NCBI GenBank assembly: GCA_003508835.1 | Contig: PUFA01000081.1 | Coordinates: 6,138,001 to 6,202,000 of the forward strand | Reading direction: 5' to 3' | From: Eonycteris spelaea | Taxonomy: Eukaryota > Chordata > Mammalia > Chiroptera > Pteropodidae | Length of the DNA: 64,000 nucleotides | In this document: positions 22,501 through 34,030 of the stretch, piece after piece | Layout: every line of letters begins with the position of its first letter | Numbering within the stretch: the first letter of the stretch is position 1 | Translations under genes and position numbers: made by a program | Notes under the pieces: model-generated | What the model was told of the DNA's origin: nothing | Seen by the model: only the letters and a program-made list of their open reading frames with translations | Database searches by the model: none

Positions 22501-23329
22501 GGAAATCTCAGCAATCACTGTTTTATAAATTTCCCAGTTCCTAAGCAACAAAGCATCCTAAAGGTAGGGTCAGTATTATACATACATGTACTTCAAAGGC
22601 TCCAGGGGACTTCCAGAAAGCACTTCACAGACATTTATTAAATATAGGAGGAAAGAAGGTGGGGAGTAGAGCGAGAGAAGAAATGAATGTCCCCATGCAC
22701 AGTTTCATTCTCTTGAGAGGAGGACCAGGCTGCCTGAGGAAGGTTTCCTGCCTAAGGAATGACCTGTCCATGGCCAATCCTCACCTCTTACAACTGGGCC
22801 TCAAGTTTTAACATATTGAGACTTTTCCAGTTCTGGCAGATTTATTTAGATATGGACTCAAACCCAGATGGCCTCACTTTTTAGTCAGGGCAGAAATGAG
22901 CCATAAACACATCTAGCCACTCTCTCCCTAAGCCATCCCTCAACCGTTCCCACTCCCACTCCCACCCCCATCGATACCATCTCTTAGTCTCTGCTGGGGC
23001 CTCTAGCTCAGGAAGGTATAAGAACACTCTCAGGTGTGAAGGCCGAGAACATGTTTTAGTAATAATCTCCCTGCCAGCAAACTTGCCCCTAGCCTTCTTA
23101 CATTTAGCGATGTTATCCAGACATTGGAACATCAGGGCACATGGGGGGCCTGAGAAGTTCATGAGTTGTGTCAGAGTGCCAGCTTGTAACTCTCACATTC
23201 TTTTAGCCACTACCATTTTGGGCCACTTGTCAATCTATGTTTTATTCCTGTGTTCCATGGAGCGGTGGAGAGAGAAAAAAAACATGCCTTCATATTGGAA
23301 AGTGCCCGAACTATGCAGCAATGAGTTCT

Positions 23330-23430
23330 AGCATCTGGGTCTTCCCACACACTGGCTGCGTAGCATGTGAGTCTCTCTGAGACTCAGTTTCCCCAGGGCT
23401 TTGTGAGTAAGACCTAATTCAGAAGAGGAT
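23330..23430 (+). repeat. MIR SINE fragment
   Basis: GAGTCTCTCTGAGACTCAGT followed by TTCCCCAGGGCTTTGTGAGT resembles the MIR core. Partial. Confidence 0.5.
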
Positions 23431-23531
23431 TGCTTTGCAAATAGTTAAATATTATACAACCGAATCTGTTTTCTCATGCTGACAATCCTCTCCCCAGGAC
23501 CATCCTATGAAAATATTTTCTCTAGACAAAC

Positions 23532-23532
<1 letters not shown>

Positions 23533-23612
<80 letters not shown>
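23533..23612 (+). repeat. Compound microsatellite (GT)n(GA)n
   Basis: About 20 GT units run directly into about 19 GA units, with a short GAGCGAGCGCACACGAG tail. Minus-strand reading frames across it are pure artefacts. Confidence 0.97.
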
Positions 23613-23615
<3 letters not shown>

Positions 23616-23619
23616 CACA

Positions 23620-25585
23620 CGAGAGAGACTGTGCCAGGCAAGGAGAGTAACCCCTTTGAACCCTAGGTGTGATAAAAATTCAAAATCTTTACCCCTCCTG
23701 GGAAGCTTTCTCTGACAATCCTGCCCACTGAGAATTCCCACTTTCTGAGCCTCTGCTGTATGACTGTAGATTTCACTTGTAACATGAATGTGCTCAGTCT
23801 CCCCTGTTCAGTAGTAAGTGCCTAGAATTAATCTAGTATATTATAGCCCTTTATATAATTAACCACACATTTTCTATCATACATACCTATCAAAAAAAAT
23901 ATGTTGAGAAAATGATTGCTGAATTACCCAAGAATATCCCTCACCAAATTAATCACCAGAAACAGACCCATGCTTTCCAGAATAAAATTTCTGTGGAAAT
24001 CAGGCTGAAAGAGGGCTCATTGTGAGAAAGCGTACTCTTCACACACGTGTGCCATGCTTCCTGAGAAGAAGTGATGACAGAGATAAAGTATGATGTTTCT
24101 AATTCCAAAAACACGTCTATTGACAATGGATGTGACAACACAATTCTTACTAAGGAATTGGCATAAAAAAATGCACTCTCCACTTGTAAACACTGTTGGT
24201 CTAGGTTAAGTCATAACAAGATACAATGAGAGAAACAATGTTTTGGGGGAATAACAGACCTTGAGATAAAAACAGGCTCTTCTTTTGCAGAAGAAAAGGT
24301 TTATTGAGAATCAGGATCTTTGGAATTTGTGACTTTTTTTGGAGAAGTAGGGCCTAGAGAAGAGGAGAGTCATTTAAAAGTGGCTGTTACTCTCATAACA
24401 AGAAGAATGATTTGAGATTTTCAATAATGTCTCTTCAAAAAGAGAGGACTAAACTAAGGTGCAGAGGGTAAGAAGAGGTTTGCTTGCCCAAGGCCACACA
24501 GCTGGTTAAAGAAGGCCATTGTGGCTGGAGTGAAGCATGAGACAAACCTAGAGAGGTAGTCTGGTAGCCATGGCCAGGACTTTGCATGCATGCTCTCTCT
24601 CTGCCCCTTTCTCCCTCTGCCCCTCCTCCCCTCTCCCCTTCTCCCTCCTTCCCCTGTACCCCGCTCCCCGCCCCACACCCCACTACCAGTAAGCTTTGGG
24701 AGGTTTAACTAAAGGAGAGAAGTGATCAGTGATAAGCATTTGCATGAGGGAGGGGCACAGATTGGAAGAAGAAAGTGGCAGCAGGCAAATGGATAAGAGG
24801 CTGTTGAGAGTGGAACTAGCCTGAATAGGGTGGTGCCCGGGCCACGAGGCAAGGACAGATGATTTGCCTAAGGTCCCATTGCCAACAGAAGCAAAGCCAT
24901 ACCACAACCCTAAGCTTTCCATATACACAGCCACTTCTTGTTCATGAAAGGCCTGAGGAAGGTTCTAGAGATTAAAGCTGGAAAGACTTTTTGGTGAAGC
25001 AGAGGGAAAAGGGGGTGTGGGCTGAAGAAAGGATAAGAGTCCCCTGGAATCTTTCGAAAAATCAGTCTAGATTCACATAGGACACACAATGAAAACGAAG
25101 CTCTCCTCTCCCATCTGCCACCCCTGCCCCGTTTCTATCAGTCCATCTCTGCTAGGAAGAGGGAACCAAAGGGAAATTCCAGTGACCGGACAGCTCCAAA
25201 CACAAATGTTGTCCCAAGCCCCAGGCAGCCCCATCTCTCCCCCTCCACCAATTCCAACAGCTCACTCATTGTTCTTTTTTAATTTTTTTTTTTTAAAAAG
25301 GCATTTCTTCCCAGAAGGGTGACCAATCAAGAGAAGTCTACCTTTCTTCCTGGGATTTTGGACACATTTTGACAAAATGTACTAGTTCCTGTGTTCTGTT
25401 ATGCACAAACATTCATTCAATACATATTTTTCTAAGCACCTACTGGGTATCCAGTAGGGTGACCCGGAATCACGGCATCGAAGAACAATGCTATGAGACC
25501 GAACTCCACCAGCCAGTGCTCCTGAGCTAGGTGAGAAAATCAGGACAGAGAGGCCAGAATCTCTGCCTGAATTCCGAGTTACAAT
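23620..25585. other. Intergenic DNA with a MIR remnant and a pyrimidine tract
   Basis: At about 24450-24515, TTGCCCAAGGCCACACAGCT is a MIR core in antisense. At about 24590-24680 there is a CT/CCT-rich pyrimidine tract. No gene signal. Confidence 0.55.
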
Positions 25586-25589
25586 TCCA

Positions 25590-25690
25590 CCAGGACCATG
25601 CTGCCCTGTGTGACCGTGGGCAAGCCCCCACGCCTGCCTGGCCTTAGTTTCCTCTCCTTAAAATGAGACAGTCTCTAAGGTCCCTCACAG
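25590..25690 (+). repeat. MIR SINE fragment
   Basis: GTGACCGTGGGCAAGCCCCC, GGCCTTAGTTTCCTCTCCTT and AAAATGAGACAGTCTCTAAG follow the MIR order. Confidence 0.7.
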
Positions 25691-25889
25691 CTCTCACTTC
25701 CCATCATTCTCTAAGTCTGGGCGGCAAGACACACAGTGAAGCAGTGAGCACAAAATGGACTGCCTGATGAAGCAGCCTCAGCACCAATGAGGCCCAGGCA
25801 CAGAGTAGATACTCCGTAAACACGAGCAGAATGAATGCATGTGGGCTGTACAAGAGTTAACATGCTCTGTGGGGAGAATGACTCCAACA

Positions 25890-26500
25890 AGTAACATTCG
25901 ATTTTCACCTACCAGACTGGCGAAATGAGAAAGGGAACTCTCTCAGGGGATGCAACGCTCTTAAACCCTGCCAACTGAAGAGGATGCATTTTTGGAATCA
26001 CCTCCTTAGGAAGAAACGGGACAACATGTATCAAAAGTCTTATAGACGTGGATATGTTTTGGCATAGCCATTAATCCTTCTAGTGATGTAACTTAAAGAA
26101 ACAATTGGGCAGAAAAGCAAATAGATGTATACAGATTGTAAGCATTGTGGGTAACAGCGAAAAGGGGTGGGTGAGATAAGGCTGTTGCTATGCACATGGG
26201 TGGAAAGCTATATGGAGGTTAAAAATGACAGAGGGATCTGTGTTAACTGACGTGGAAAGGTGGAGTGTGCATGTGTGTGAGTGTGTGTGTAAAAGAGAAG
26301 AAGGAGGGGGGAGAGTGGAGAAGAGAAAGGTAAAGAGGAAGGGGGAGGGGAGGGGAGATTGCTCTATAAAGGTTATTATAAACAAATTAACAGTACTTAT
26401 CTCTGGATGGTAGGGTTATGGATGGTTTAAATATTTTTATTATCTCTATCTTCTGATCTTCATAGTGCATATGGATTATTTTTGCAATGCGAAAAGAATC
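25890..26500 (+). mobile_element. Old L1 (L1M) 3' region
   Basis: TTTTCACCTACCAGACTGGC, ACAACATGTATCAAAAGTCT, AACTTAAAGAAACAATTGGG and the later CTCTGGATGGTAGGGTTATG follow the order of the old L1M 3' end. A GT-rich then GA-rich simple repeat (about 26265-26360) interrupts it. Confidence 0.65.
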
Positions 26501-27044
26501 TGTTTCTAAAAAGCCTCATGACAAACCAACATATCTCGCGCCTCCACGTTCTGCTCTGCCTTCGCTGTGGAAAGTGTTTCTTCTGCAACAAGCTGGAGAA
26601 GTCAGGGCATTCCTCGCAAAGGTTCTCGAGCGTCCTCAGCTGGCTCTGGCTCGAGTGGGGCTGAGCAGCCAGGCAGGAAGCACAGCTCTTCCGGGGTCCT
26701 TGTCCTGGTGCAGGACACCTCTCAGAAAGACCATGGAAAGAATGGCATGGCTGCTGTCTTAGCCCCAGCTCTTCCTGCCGTTGTCCAGCACTGTGGTGAG
26801 CAGTGCTTGCTCTCCACTAGTAGGTGCTTATAACACTTCATCAGCAGTGTCCTAAAGGGCCACGTCCAGCAACATGTCCTCACAAGAAAGATGCACCAGA
26901 CCAAGGTAGGACAGCCAAGGTCCCCCAGCCTGTGCTCCTGGGGCAGACCACGTGCAGGAGCTCTTCCCCGAAAGAGCGACGTCCCAGAGCTGACCAGGAT
27001 ACCTGACCTGAGAGCAGGATTCTAGAGCATTAGGACGATGGGGA

Positions 27045-27170
27045 ACACAGATGCATGTCTACGTTCATTTCACACAGGATAAACCTGAGGTGTGGAAAGG
27101 AGGAAAGCCTGTTCAATGTCACCCAGTGGACAGAGGCTCAGCTGGAACCAGGATGCTTGCTCGGTGCTGA
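27045..27170 (-). repeat. MIR SINE fragment
   Basis: Antisense MIR: ACAGGATAAACCTGAGGTGT, TTCAATGTCACCCAGTGGAC, CAGCTGGAACCAGGATGC. Confidence 0.65.
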
Positions 27171-27454
27171 TTAAATTCTCCACTGTCCCAGCCACCTCTC
27201 TCATACGTCACAAACACCAAACTCCCAGTCCTTAGCAGGCTCTTCTTAATCCCACCCCACAGTCCCTTCCGAGCCCCTGGCCCACCCCACCAGCCTCTCT
27301 CCACCCACACAGCCCCACTCCCTGCACCCAGCACAGCTGCACAAGCAGGTCTCCTGACATCCCCATGCATTCCATCTCCTTGTCCTTGCTTAGCCCGTTC
27401 CCCCACTGGGAGTGTCCCCCACCCCGTGCTCATCCCTCTGTCAAATCCCATGCT

Positions 27455-27550
27455 TTGCCCATGTTACGGACAGAGAAACTAAGGCTCACAGCATGAAGTG
27501 ACGTGCCTATCGTTGCCTTGCTAATTGGTATCAGATCAGCTCTCTGACTT
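27455..27550 (-). repeat. MIR SINE fragment
   Basis: Antisense MIR: ATGTTACGGACAGAGAAACT, AAGGCTCACAGCATGAAGTG, then GCTAATTGGTATCAGATCAG. Confidence 0.6.
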
Positions 27551-27789
27551 CCTTCTAGTCTGTTGCCCTTTTTTGAGAACTGTGCATTGTGGAACTTTGG
27601 ACTACAGCACTGGAGAGTGGACACGCCCTTTGCTCCCTCCAAAATGGATGGTCCTAAAGTCCCAGCGCCCCTGAGGTCTCCTTCTTTCTGCCTCTGGGGA
27701 ACCCTTAAAGTTCAAGGATGACAGAGGAGGATTCAACAAATTGGCTCAGGCGAGTTGGCCTTGGGTAGATGCTCAGCCCCTGAAATCGG

Positions 27790-27920
27790 CATTGCATGGA
27801 GGAGCCAGGCAGGCCTGGATTTAAATCTTCATGCTGCCATGTACTAAAATTATTACCTTGAGCGACGTTGCCAGGCTTTCTGTGCTTCAGTTAACTAATA
27901 AGCAAGGTTGTGGCAATATC
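27790..27920 (+). repeat. MIR SINE fragment
   Basis: GGCCTGGATTTAAATCTTCA, GCTGCCATGTACTAAAATTA and GCTTCAGTTAACTAATAAGC keep the MIR order, diverged. Confidence 0.6.
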
Positions 27921-28234
27921 CACAGGCTCTAGTTACTAAGGCTGCAAAACAAATTGTCCCATATGCAGTGTTTTAAAACAACATTCTGCTCATGAAATGA
28001 TGATTTGGGCAGGGTGTGGCAAGGAAAGCTCACTTCTGCTCCATTCAGCAAAAAACCAGGGCAACTCGAAGGCTAAGAGTTGGAATCACTTTAGGGCTTG
28101 TAAAGGACTGACTGATCTCTCACAGAGACTGCAGTCCATTCTGGCTGGACCCTAGCTGGGGCTGTGGGTCAGAATGCCTATGCGTGAGTCCCTTGGCTGC
28201 CTCATGGTATGGCAGCTGGGTTTCTAAGGCAAAT

Positions 28235-28352
28235 GTTGTGAGAGGGAGACAGAGATAGACACGGAGAAAGATAAAGACAGAGACATAGGCACAGAGACAG
28301 AGATGGAGAAAGACAGAGACAGAGAAAGACAGACAGAGACGCAGAGACCCAG
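28235..28352 (+). repeat. Degenerate (GACAGA)n simple repeat
   Basis: About 118 bp of imperfect GACAGA/GAGAAAGA units. Confidence 0.9.
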
Positions 28353-28499
28353 GAAAAAGCCATATCTCCTTCTGCGGCTTAGCCTCAAGAGTCAGACTGC
28401 ATCCTTCCACCACCACATTCTACTTGACGAGGCAGCCTCAGAGGTCCATGCTGGTTCAGGAGGAGAAACAGATTCTGCCTCTTGCAGGGAATGGTGAGG

Positions 28500-31195
28500 T
28501 CCTGGAGGCATGTGAGACCAAACATACTGCTATGCCATTTTTGGAAAATACACAATCGCGCAATGTCATCAAATTGTTCAGGAGGCTTCCATGAAATAAG
28601 AACGACGATGGTTGGTGCTTGGTACCTGGTGGCTTTATCTAGCAAGCAGCAGCTATTAATGTGGTCGCTGCTTACAAGAATGCCCAGGAGTCTGGGGACA
28701 ACAGGTTAGGTAGGAACCAATGTCTATTCCTAGAAGATCAAGCTAGAATGTGTCCTCTATACCCAAGCCAAAAAGCTCAAGCGTCTACTTTTCAGTCACC
28801 CCAATTTGAGTGAACCAGGGGGCCTATAAGAGGAGCACTAGAACACCATGTTAGTAAGTTTTCCACATGTCCCCACCCCACACACCCATCATATCCAACA
28901 TTATTGCCCAATGTCCCAGATTGGAAGCCAAGTCACGCAGTCCTGAACATGATGCAAAGTACTGAGTAAAACGCTTAGAAATGAGAACAGAAACCCCTGC
29001 AAGTTGCAGGGCCAATGGAAACACAGTGCAGCTTCTGGAAAAAGATCAGATGTGCTCCAGGCCAGAAATAATAGTCCCCGCAGTCCATGGCACTTCCGGC
29101 CCACCCAGGGGGCCTGTACCGCCCCGCCAGGGATCAGACTATGAAGGGGGAGGAGGGCTGTACTCTCCTAGCAAGTCTCCACCAACCCCGCCAGTGAAGA
29201 TCGTGCCATTAAAATTTTAGCTGAAAAGAGTCGCAAATACCACTGCTTCCAAAAGTATTTATCTTTTGACCTCAAGGTACATTTCTCTCTAATGGTGGGA
29301 AATCAGGCAAGTGGCAGAGAAGACAAATAAGGGCCCTCTGAACCCTCCGAGCCAACGTCTACACATCACAGCAGTCTTGAGTGTCTAGCAAGCAAGAACA
29401 GGCCACAAGGAACAGGAACAAAGATGAGAGAATCATAAATACATGAAATGTTGGGGGCAGAAAGGAGTGTAGATATCACAGCTTACATTCCCTTCGCTTC
29501 TCAGAGAATAAAAGCAAAGTCCAGAATGGAACCAGGACTGGCTCTGGTTTCTGCTGGCTCCTCGCAGGGCCAGGACCCCTACAGCTGAAGCTCTGGCCTG
29601 GTCCCAGCTTGACGAATCCAGGCAATGAGCCCTCTGGGTCCTGGACCTGTGTCACCTGCTCAGACAAGCTCATTCACACTTCCTGGAAACGAAGGTACAG
29701 GGTGGCAGGAGGGCTAAGATCCCCAGTTCCAGCGCCAAGGGCAAGTCCAGCTTTCTAATTTGCAAGGCCCAGTGTGAAGTGAAAATGCAGAGCCCCTGGA
29801 TCAGATATTATTAAGAATTTCAAGACACTGACAGAAGAGCATTAAACCAGGTGTGCGGTCCCGTGATAATGCACAGGTTGCTCACCCATGAAGCCAGCCT
29901 GCCCAGGGGCTTCTTTCACACCATCCACTACACCACAAAAACTGCTTTACCTCCTAAATATCTCTTGGAGCTGTCTCCCCCACTCCCCCATCTCCATGCC
30001 GCTGCTCCACTCCAAGCTGCCACATACACACTCCCTGCACAGCTACAACCCCTCTGTTCCCTCCCACCTGCTCTCCCTACCGGCACAGAGAGGTGTTCAG
30101 TAAATGTCCATCAAATGTTTGTGGAGGGATGCTGCAAGGCCCAGGACATGGGACATCAATGGAGCGCTCGCTTCTCTTTCATATCCCTGCCCCCAGCTAT
30201 CTGGAATTCAAGGAAGAAGCTCTTAGATTCACTTATTTATACGAGCGGATTAGAGATGTCATGCCTTTTCCCTTCCCAAGGGATATGCACTTGACGAGGG
30301 ACATCTGGTACTAACCTGGGTTGCAACATACCTTTTGGCTGGGCAAAAGTGGGTGGGGAAGGGATGGTTCAAATCCAGCTGGGGCTAGTTCCAAACCCAG
30401 GTCACATTCTTTTACCCCGGGTTGTCTTTGGGTAGAATGTTTCTAAATTAACAGACTTTAGCCTAAATTAGGTTTAGCCTGAACTCTAATTCTAATCTAA
30501 CTTTCTGTATCCAGAAAAGCAGAGTGGACTCCCACTCTACCCATACACACAGAGCTGCCCCCAGGCTTTGTCCAGCTTTCTTGCTCCTGAAAAGCTTCTT
30601 GAAGTTTAGACTCAATGAAAAGATTATTAAGTGGCCTGGTCAGCTCTAACAGAAAGGGAGCTGTCACTCCCAGCCAGACCACATGCCAGAGACAGGAGTG
30701 GCATGAGGGCTGCCACTGACTGTCATCTCCTGCCTTTCCTTTCCTTTGCCCTCTCAGGTGGGGTTTGCAGTGCCCAGGGTCTTGTCTGGCCTGGTGGCAG
30801 CTGGGCATTATAAGATCCCCACCAACAGCTGCCCAGGGTATCCTGAGAGGGGAGGTCTACCACTGGCATCTAAATGAGGCTCTAGGCAGGGGGCACTAAA
30901 CCTGGAAGCAAAGCCTGGCTCCTCTGAGCCTGTACAATTCAGAGTCTGCGGGGAGCCAAATATCCTTTATAAAGAAGGCCAAATCAGAACAACCTCCAGC
31001 ACTTGTCCTGCTTTTGTTCCTCCTCAGAGGACATTCCGGCCTATTAGCTTATTAGAGTTTCAAAAACAACCCCATGAGGTCCACAGGCAGAAATCATTAT
31101 CTCCGTTCCTCCATAAACATGGAGGTGTTTAATAAAATACAACCCTGGCTTCGAGGAATTTATGGCCTAGTGGGAACTCCCAGGAACACATCTAT
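28500..31195. other. Intergenic DNA, no genes recognised
   Basis: Unique-looking DNA. The longest open frames (29851-30294 plus, 30497-30808 minus) lack family similarity and read as chance. Confidence 0.5.
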
Positions 31196-31199
31196 GCAA

Positions 31200-31745
31200 C
31201 AGATGTTAACAACACAACTCCCACTATGCTGCGGGCATTGTTTCAAGCCCTTGAGATTCGGCTATGCGTAGGATAGGGTCCCTACCCTTATGGAGCTTAC
31301 ACTGTAGTGGGGGAGACAGATCATAAACAAATGCACACTTGGAACATTAATATAATAGCAGGAGGTGATAGTACCCTGAAGGAAAAAAATCAAGTTAAGA
31401 AGTAGAGGGAGACTTGAGTTCCTACTTAAGATGAGTTGGTCAGAGAAAGCCAATATCAGGAATTAACATTGGGCAAGGACTTGAGTGAACAAGGAGTAAG
31501 CTATGGGACAATCTGAGAGAAGATTCTAGGCAGAGATAACTGCAAGTGCAAAGGCCCTGAGGCGCAGCCATCTGGTATAGCATGAAGGCCAATGTGGCCA
31601 GAGCACAGCAAACTGAGGGGAGAGTCTGGTAATAATGAGGTCACAGAGGTCAACGAGGGTCAGATCTTGTAGGGCCTCATAGGCCAACAAAAGAATTTCA
31701 TTCTAAATATAATAGAAAGCCATTGAAAGTTTGAGTAGGGTAATG
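31200..31745 (+). repeat. Ancient mammalian interspersed repeat, family not assigned
   Basis: Shows a familiar ordered text: TATGGAGCTTACACTGTAGT, GGGGGAGACAGATCATAAAC, AGTGCAAAGGCCCTGAGGCG, AAGGCCAATGTGGCCAGAGC, TCTTGTAGGGCCTCATAGGC and AAAGCCATTGAAAGTTTGAG. Pieces of the same repeat occur at 40.45-41.7 kb, 47.8-47.96 kb and 49.1-49.2 kb. Non-coding. Confidence 0.65.
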
Positions 31746-31849
31746 ATATGGTTTGATGGACATGGATCTATCTACATAAAATTTAAACAACAGAAATTTA
31801 TTTTCTCACAGTTCTAGATGCTATTGTCCAAAATTAAGGTGTTGATTTT

Positions 31850-31992
31850 TTCTTCTTTCAGTTTTATTAATATAGTTAATGTGCAGCACTGTGTAAGTTT
31901 AAGATATACAGCATAATGACTTGACTTACATATATTGTGAAATGATAATCACAATAAGTTTGGTTAACTTATTGTGTCCATTATCTCATGTA

Positions 31993-32048
<56 letters not shown>

Positions 32049-32590
32049 AACAAACAAACAAACAAACAAACAAACAAAAGAGAGAAGAGGAAGGAAGGAA
32101 GGAAGGAAGGAAGGAAGGAAGGAAGGAAGGAAGGAAGGAAGGAAGGAAGGAAGGAAGGAAAGGGAGAGAGAGAACAGGAAGACAAATGTTTTTTTACCCT
32201 GTAATGGGAATTTTTAGGATTTACTCTCAACAACTTTTAAATATCCCACACAGTAATATTAAGTACAGTCATTATGCTGTACATTACATTCCCAGTACTC
32301 ATTTATCTTATAACTAGAAGTTTGTACCTAATTCCCCCACCCCCACACCCCTCCTCTGGTAACCACAAATCTGATCTCTCTTTCCTTGAGTTTAGTTTGT
32401 TTGTTTTAGATTCCACAAAGGAGTTCATGCAGTATTTGTCTTCCTCTGACTTGTTTCACTTAGTATAATGCTCTCAAGGTCCATCCATGTTGTCACAAAT
32501 GGCAGGATTTCCTCCCTTTATATGGCTGAATAGCATTCCATTGTCTTTATCCATTCATCTGTTGATGGACTATGTTTAAAAGCTACCTAT
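31850..32590 (-). mobile_element. L1 LINE 3' region, split by simple repeats
   Basis: Antisense L1 3' text on both sides of the tetranucleotide arrays: GCAGCACTGTGTAAGTTTAA and GTGAAATGATAATCACAATA on the left; TAATGCTCTCAAGGTCCATC, CATGTTGTCACAAATGGCAG and GGCTGAATAGCATTCCATTG on the right. The arrays at 31992-32162 sit inside it. Confidence 0.85.
31992..32162 (+). repeat. Mosaic tetranucleotide array (AAAG)n-(CAAA)n-(GGAA)n
   Basis: Three consecutive arrays: about 15 AAAG units (31992-32050), 7 CAAA units (32051-32078), a 10-bp AG-rich link, then about 18 GGAA units (32089-32162). Each array is perfect within itself. Open frames on both strands here (KERKKERK..., SFLPSFLP...) are repeat artefacts. 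Confidence 0.97.
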
Positions 32591-32699
32591 ACTAAGTGGA
32601 CAAATGACTACAAGAGATTATATTGTATATTGGTTAGCTACTGCTGCATAGACAGCCACAAAACCTCAATGGCATATAATAATATAGCTATTTCACACC

Positions 32700-33530
32700 T
32701 TTCTACTCTTAAAAACTACTAAGGACCCCAAAAAGCTTTTGTTTATATCAGCTATTTTTGTTTGTCAGCTATTTTTATTGATACTTATTGTATTAAAATT
32801 TTTAACTGAGAAAATTTTTAAACTTATTCATTTAAAAATAACAATAATAATTCAATTACATGTTAACAAATTTTTTTATTAAAACCACTGCATTTTCCAA
32901 AACAAACAAAATATTATAGCACTTGTTTACATTTTTGCAAATCTCTTATTAAAGATCTGGCTTATTAGAAGACAACGAGTTATGATACTTACTTCTACAT
33001 TCAATAAGTTGTAATATGATATTTTGGTTGAAGACTAGGATGAAAATCTAGCCTTAATCAGATATGTAGTTAGAAACAGGAAGAATATTTTAATACCTTT
33101 TTCAGTAATTTTGGATATTCCTTTTTGATACTACATGAAAACTCAAAACGTGATGACTTCATAAAGGATAGTAGCAACGTGGAAACTGAAACTATATAAA
33201 TAAACTTTTAATGTGCTGACACATCAAAACTCTATTGGTCAATCTTGCCTGTTAAATGGATATCTTTTCCACACATGATTTCGTAACAGCCTGCACTGGT
33301 CATCCAAAAACATTAGGTCACTGAGTTACGCAGATCTTCCAGATGTTGATAAATTTCATTAAACAGTATTTTTTTAAATTACACTCATTAATATCGCCAA
33401 TAATCTCATCAAAGAAACATTTAAGTATTAGAAAGTCATCAAGCTCAGAGAGGTATAAACAAGTTTTCAGAAATTATAATTTTCCTTTAAAAGCTCTAAT
33501 TTAATCATTGTTAACAGCTACTGTCAGCTG
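32700..33530 (+). mobile_element. Likely hAT-type DNA transposon fragment
   Basis: Blocks TAAGGACCCCAAAAAGCTTT, ATTCATTTAAAAATAACAAT, CATTTTCCAAAACAAACAAA and TTACATTTTTGCAAATCTCT match a common mammalian MER repeat that normally ends in a hAT-like terminus. The distal end is not recognisable. Family name not assigned. Confidence 0.5.
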
Positions 33531-33534
33531 CTTC

Positions 33535-34030
33535 CTTTTTTATTTTTTTTTAATCCTTCAATTACAATTGACATTCAATATTATATTAGTTTCGGGTATA
33601 CAGCATAGTAGTTAGACATTTATATAACTTACAAAGTGATTCTTCCAATAAGTATAGTACCCACCTGATACCATACATGCTTATGACAATATTATTGACT
33701 TCCCCTATGCTGTGGTTTACAGCCCATGACTATTTTGTAACTGCCAATTTGTACTTCTTAATCTCTTCATTTTTCCACCCAGCCACGCTCCCCAGCACCT
33801 CTTATCCGGCAACCATCAGTTTGTTCTCTGTACCTATGGGTTTGTTTCTGTTTCGCTTGCGCATTTATTTTCATTTGTAGATTCAACATATTAGTGAAAA
33901 TATGGTATGTCTTTCTCTGTCTGACTTATTTCAGTTAGTATAATACCCTCTAGGTACATCTATGTTGTCACAAACGGTAAGATTTCATTTCTTTTTTATG
34001 GCTGAGTAATAGTCCACTGTATAGATGTAC
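33535..34030 (-). mobile_element. L1 3' end of a type seen in bats
   Basis: Antisense L1 3'UTR starting after a T-rich stretch: AATTGACATTCAATATTATA, AGCATAGTAGTTAGACATTT, GGCAACCATCAGTTTGTTCT, GGCTGAGTAATAGTCCACTG. This 3'UTR type is, in my experience, typical of bat L1s. A second 3' fragment of this type is at 43690-43880. Confidence 0.75.

Noticed and set aside
23533..23612. Array-like repeats that could suggest a CRISPR or coding repeat
   Set aside because: Simple dinucleotide microsatellite without spacers, in a vertebrate genome.
26482..26833. Three overlapping plus-strand frames of 60-91 codons
   Set aside because: All three frames are open over the same DNA, with no similarity to any family; chance.
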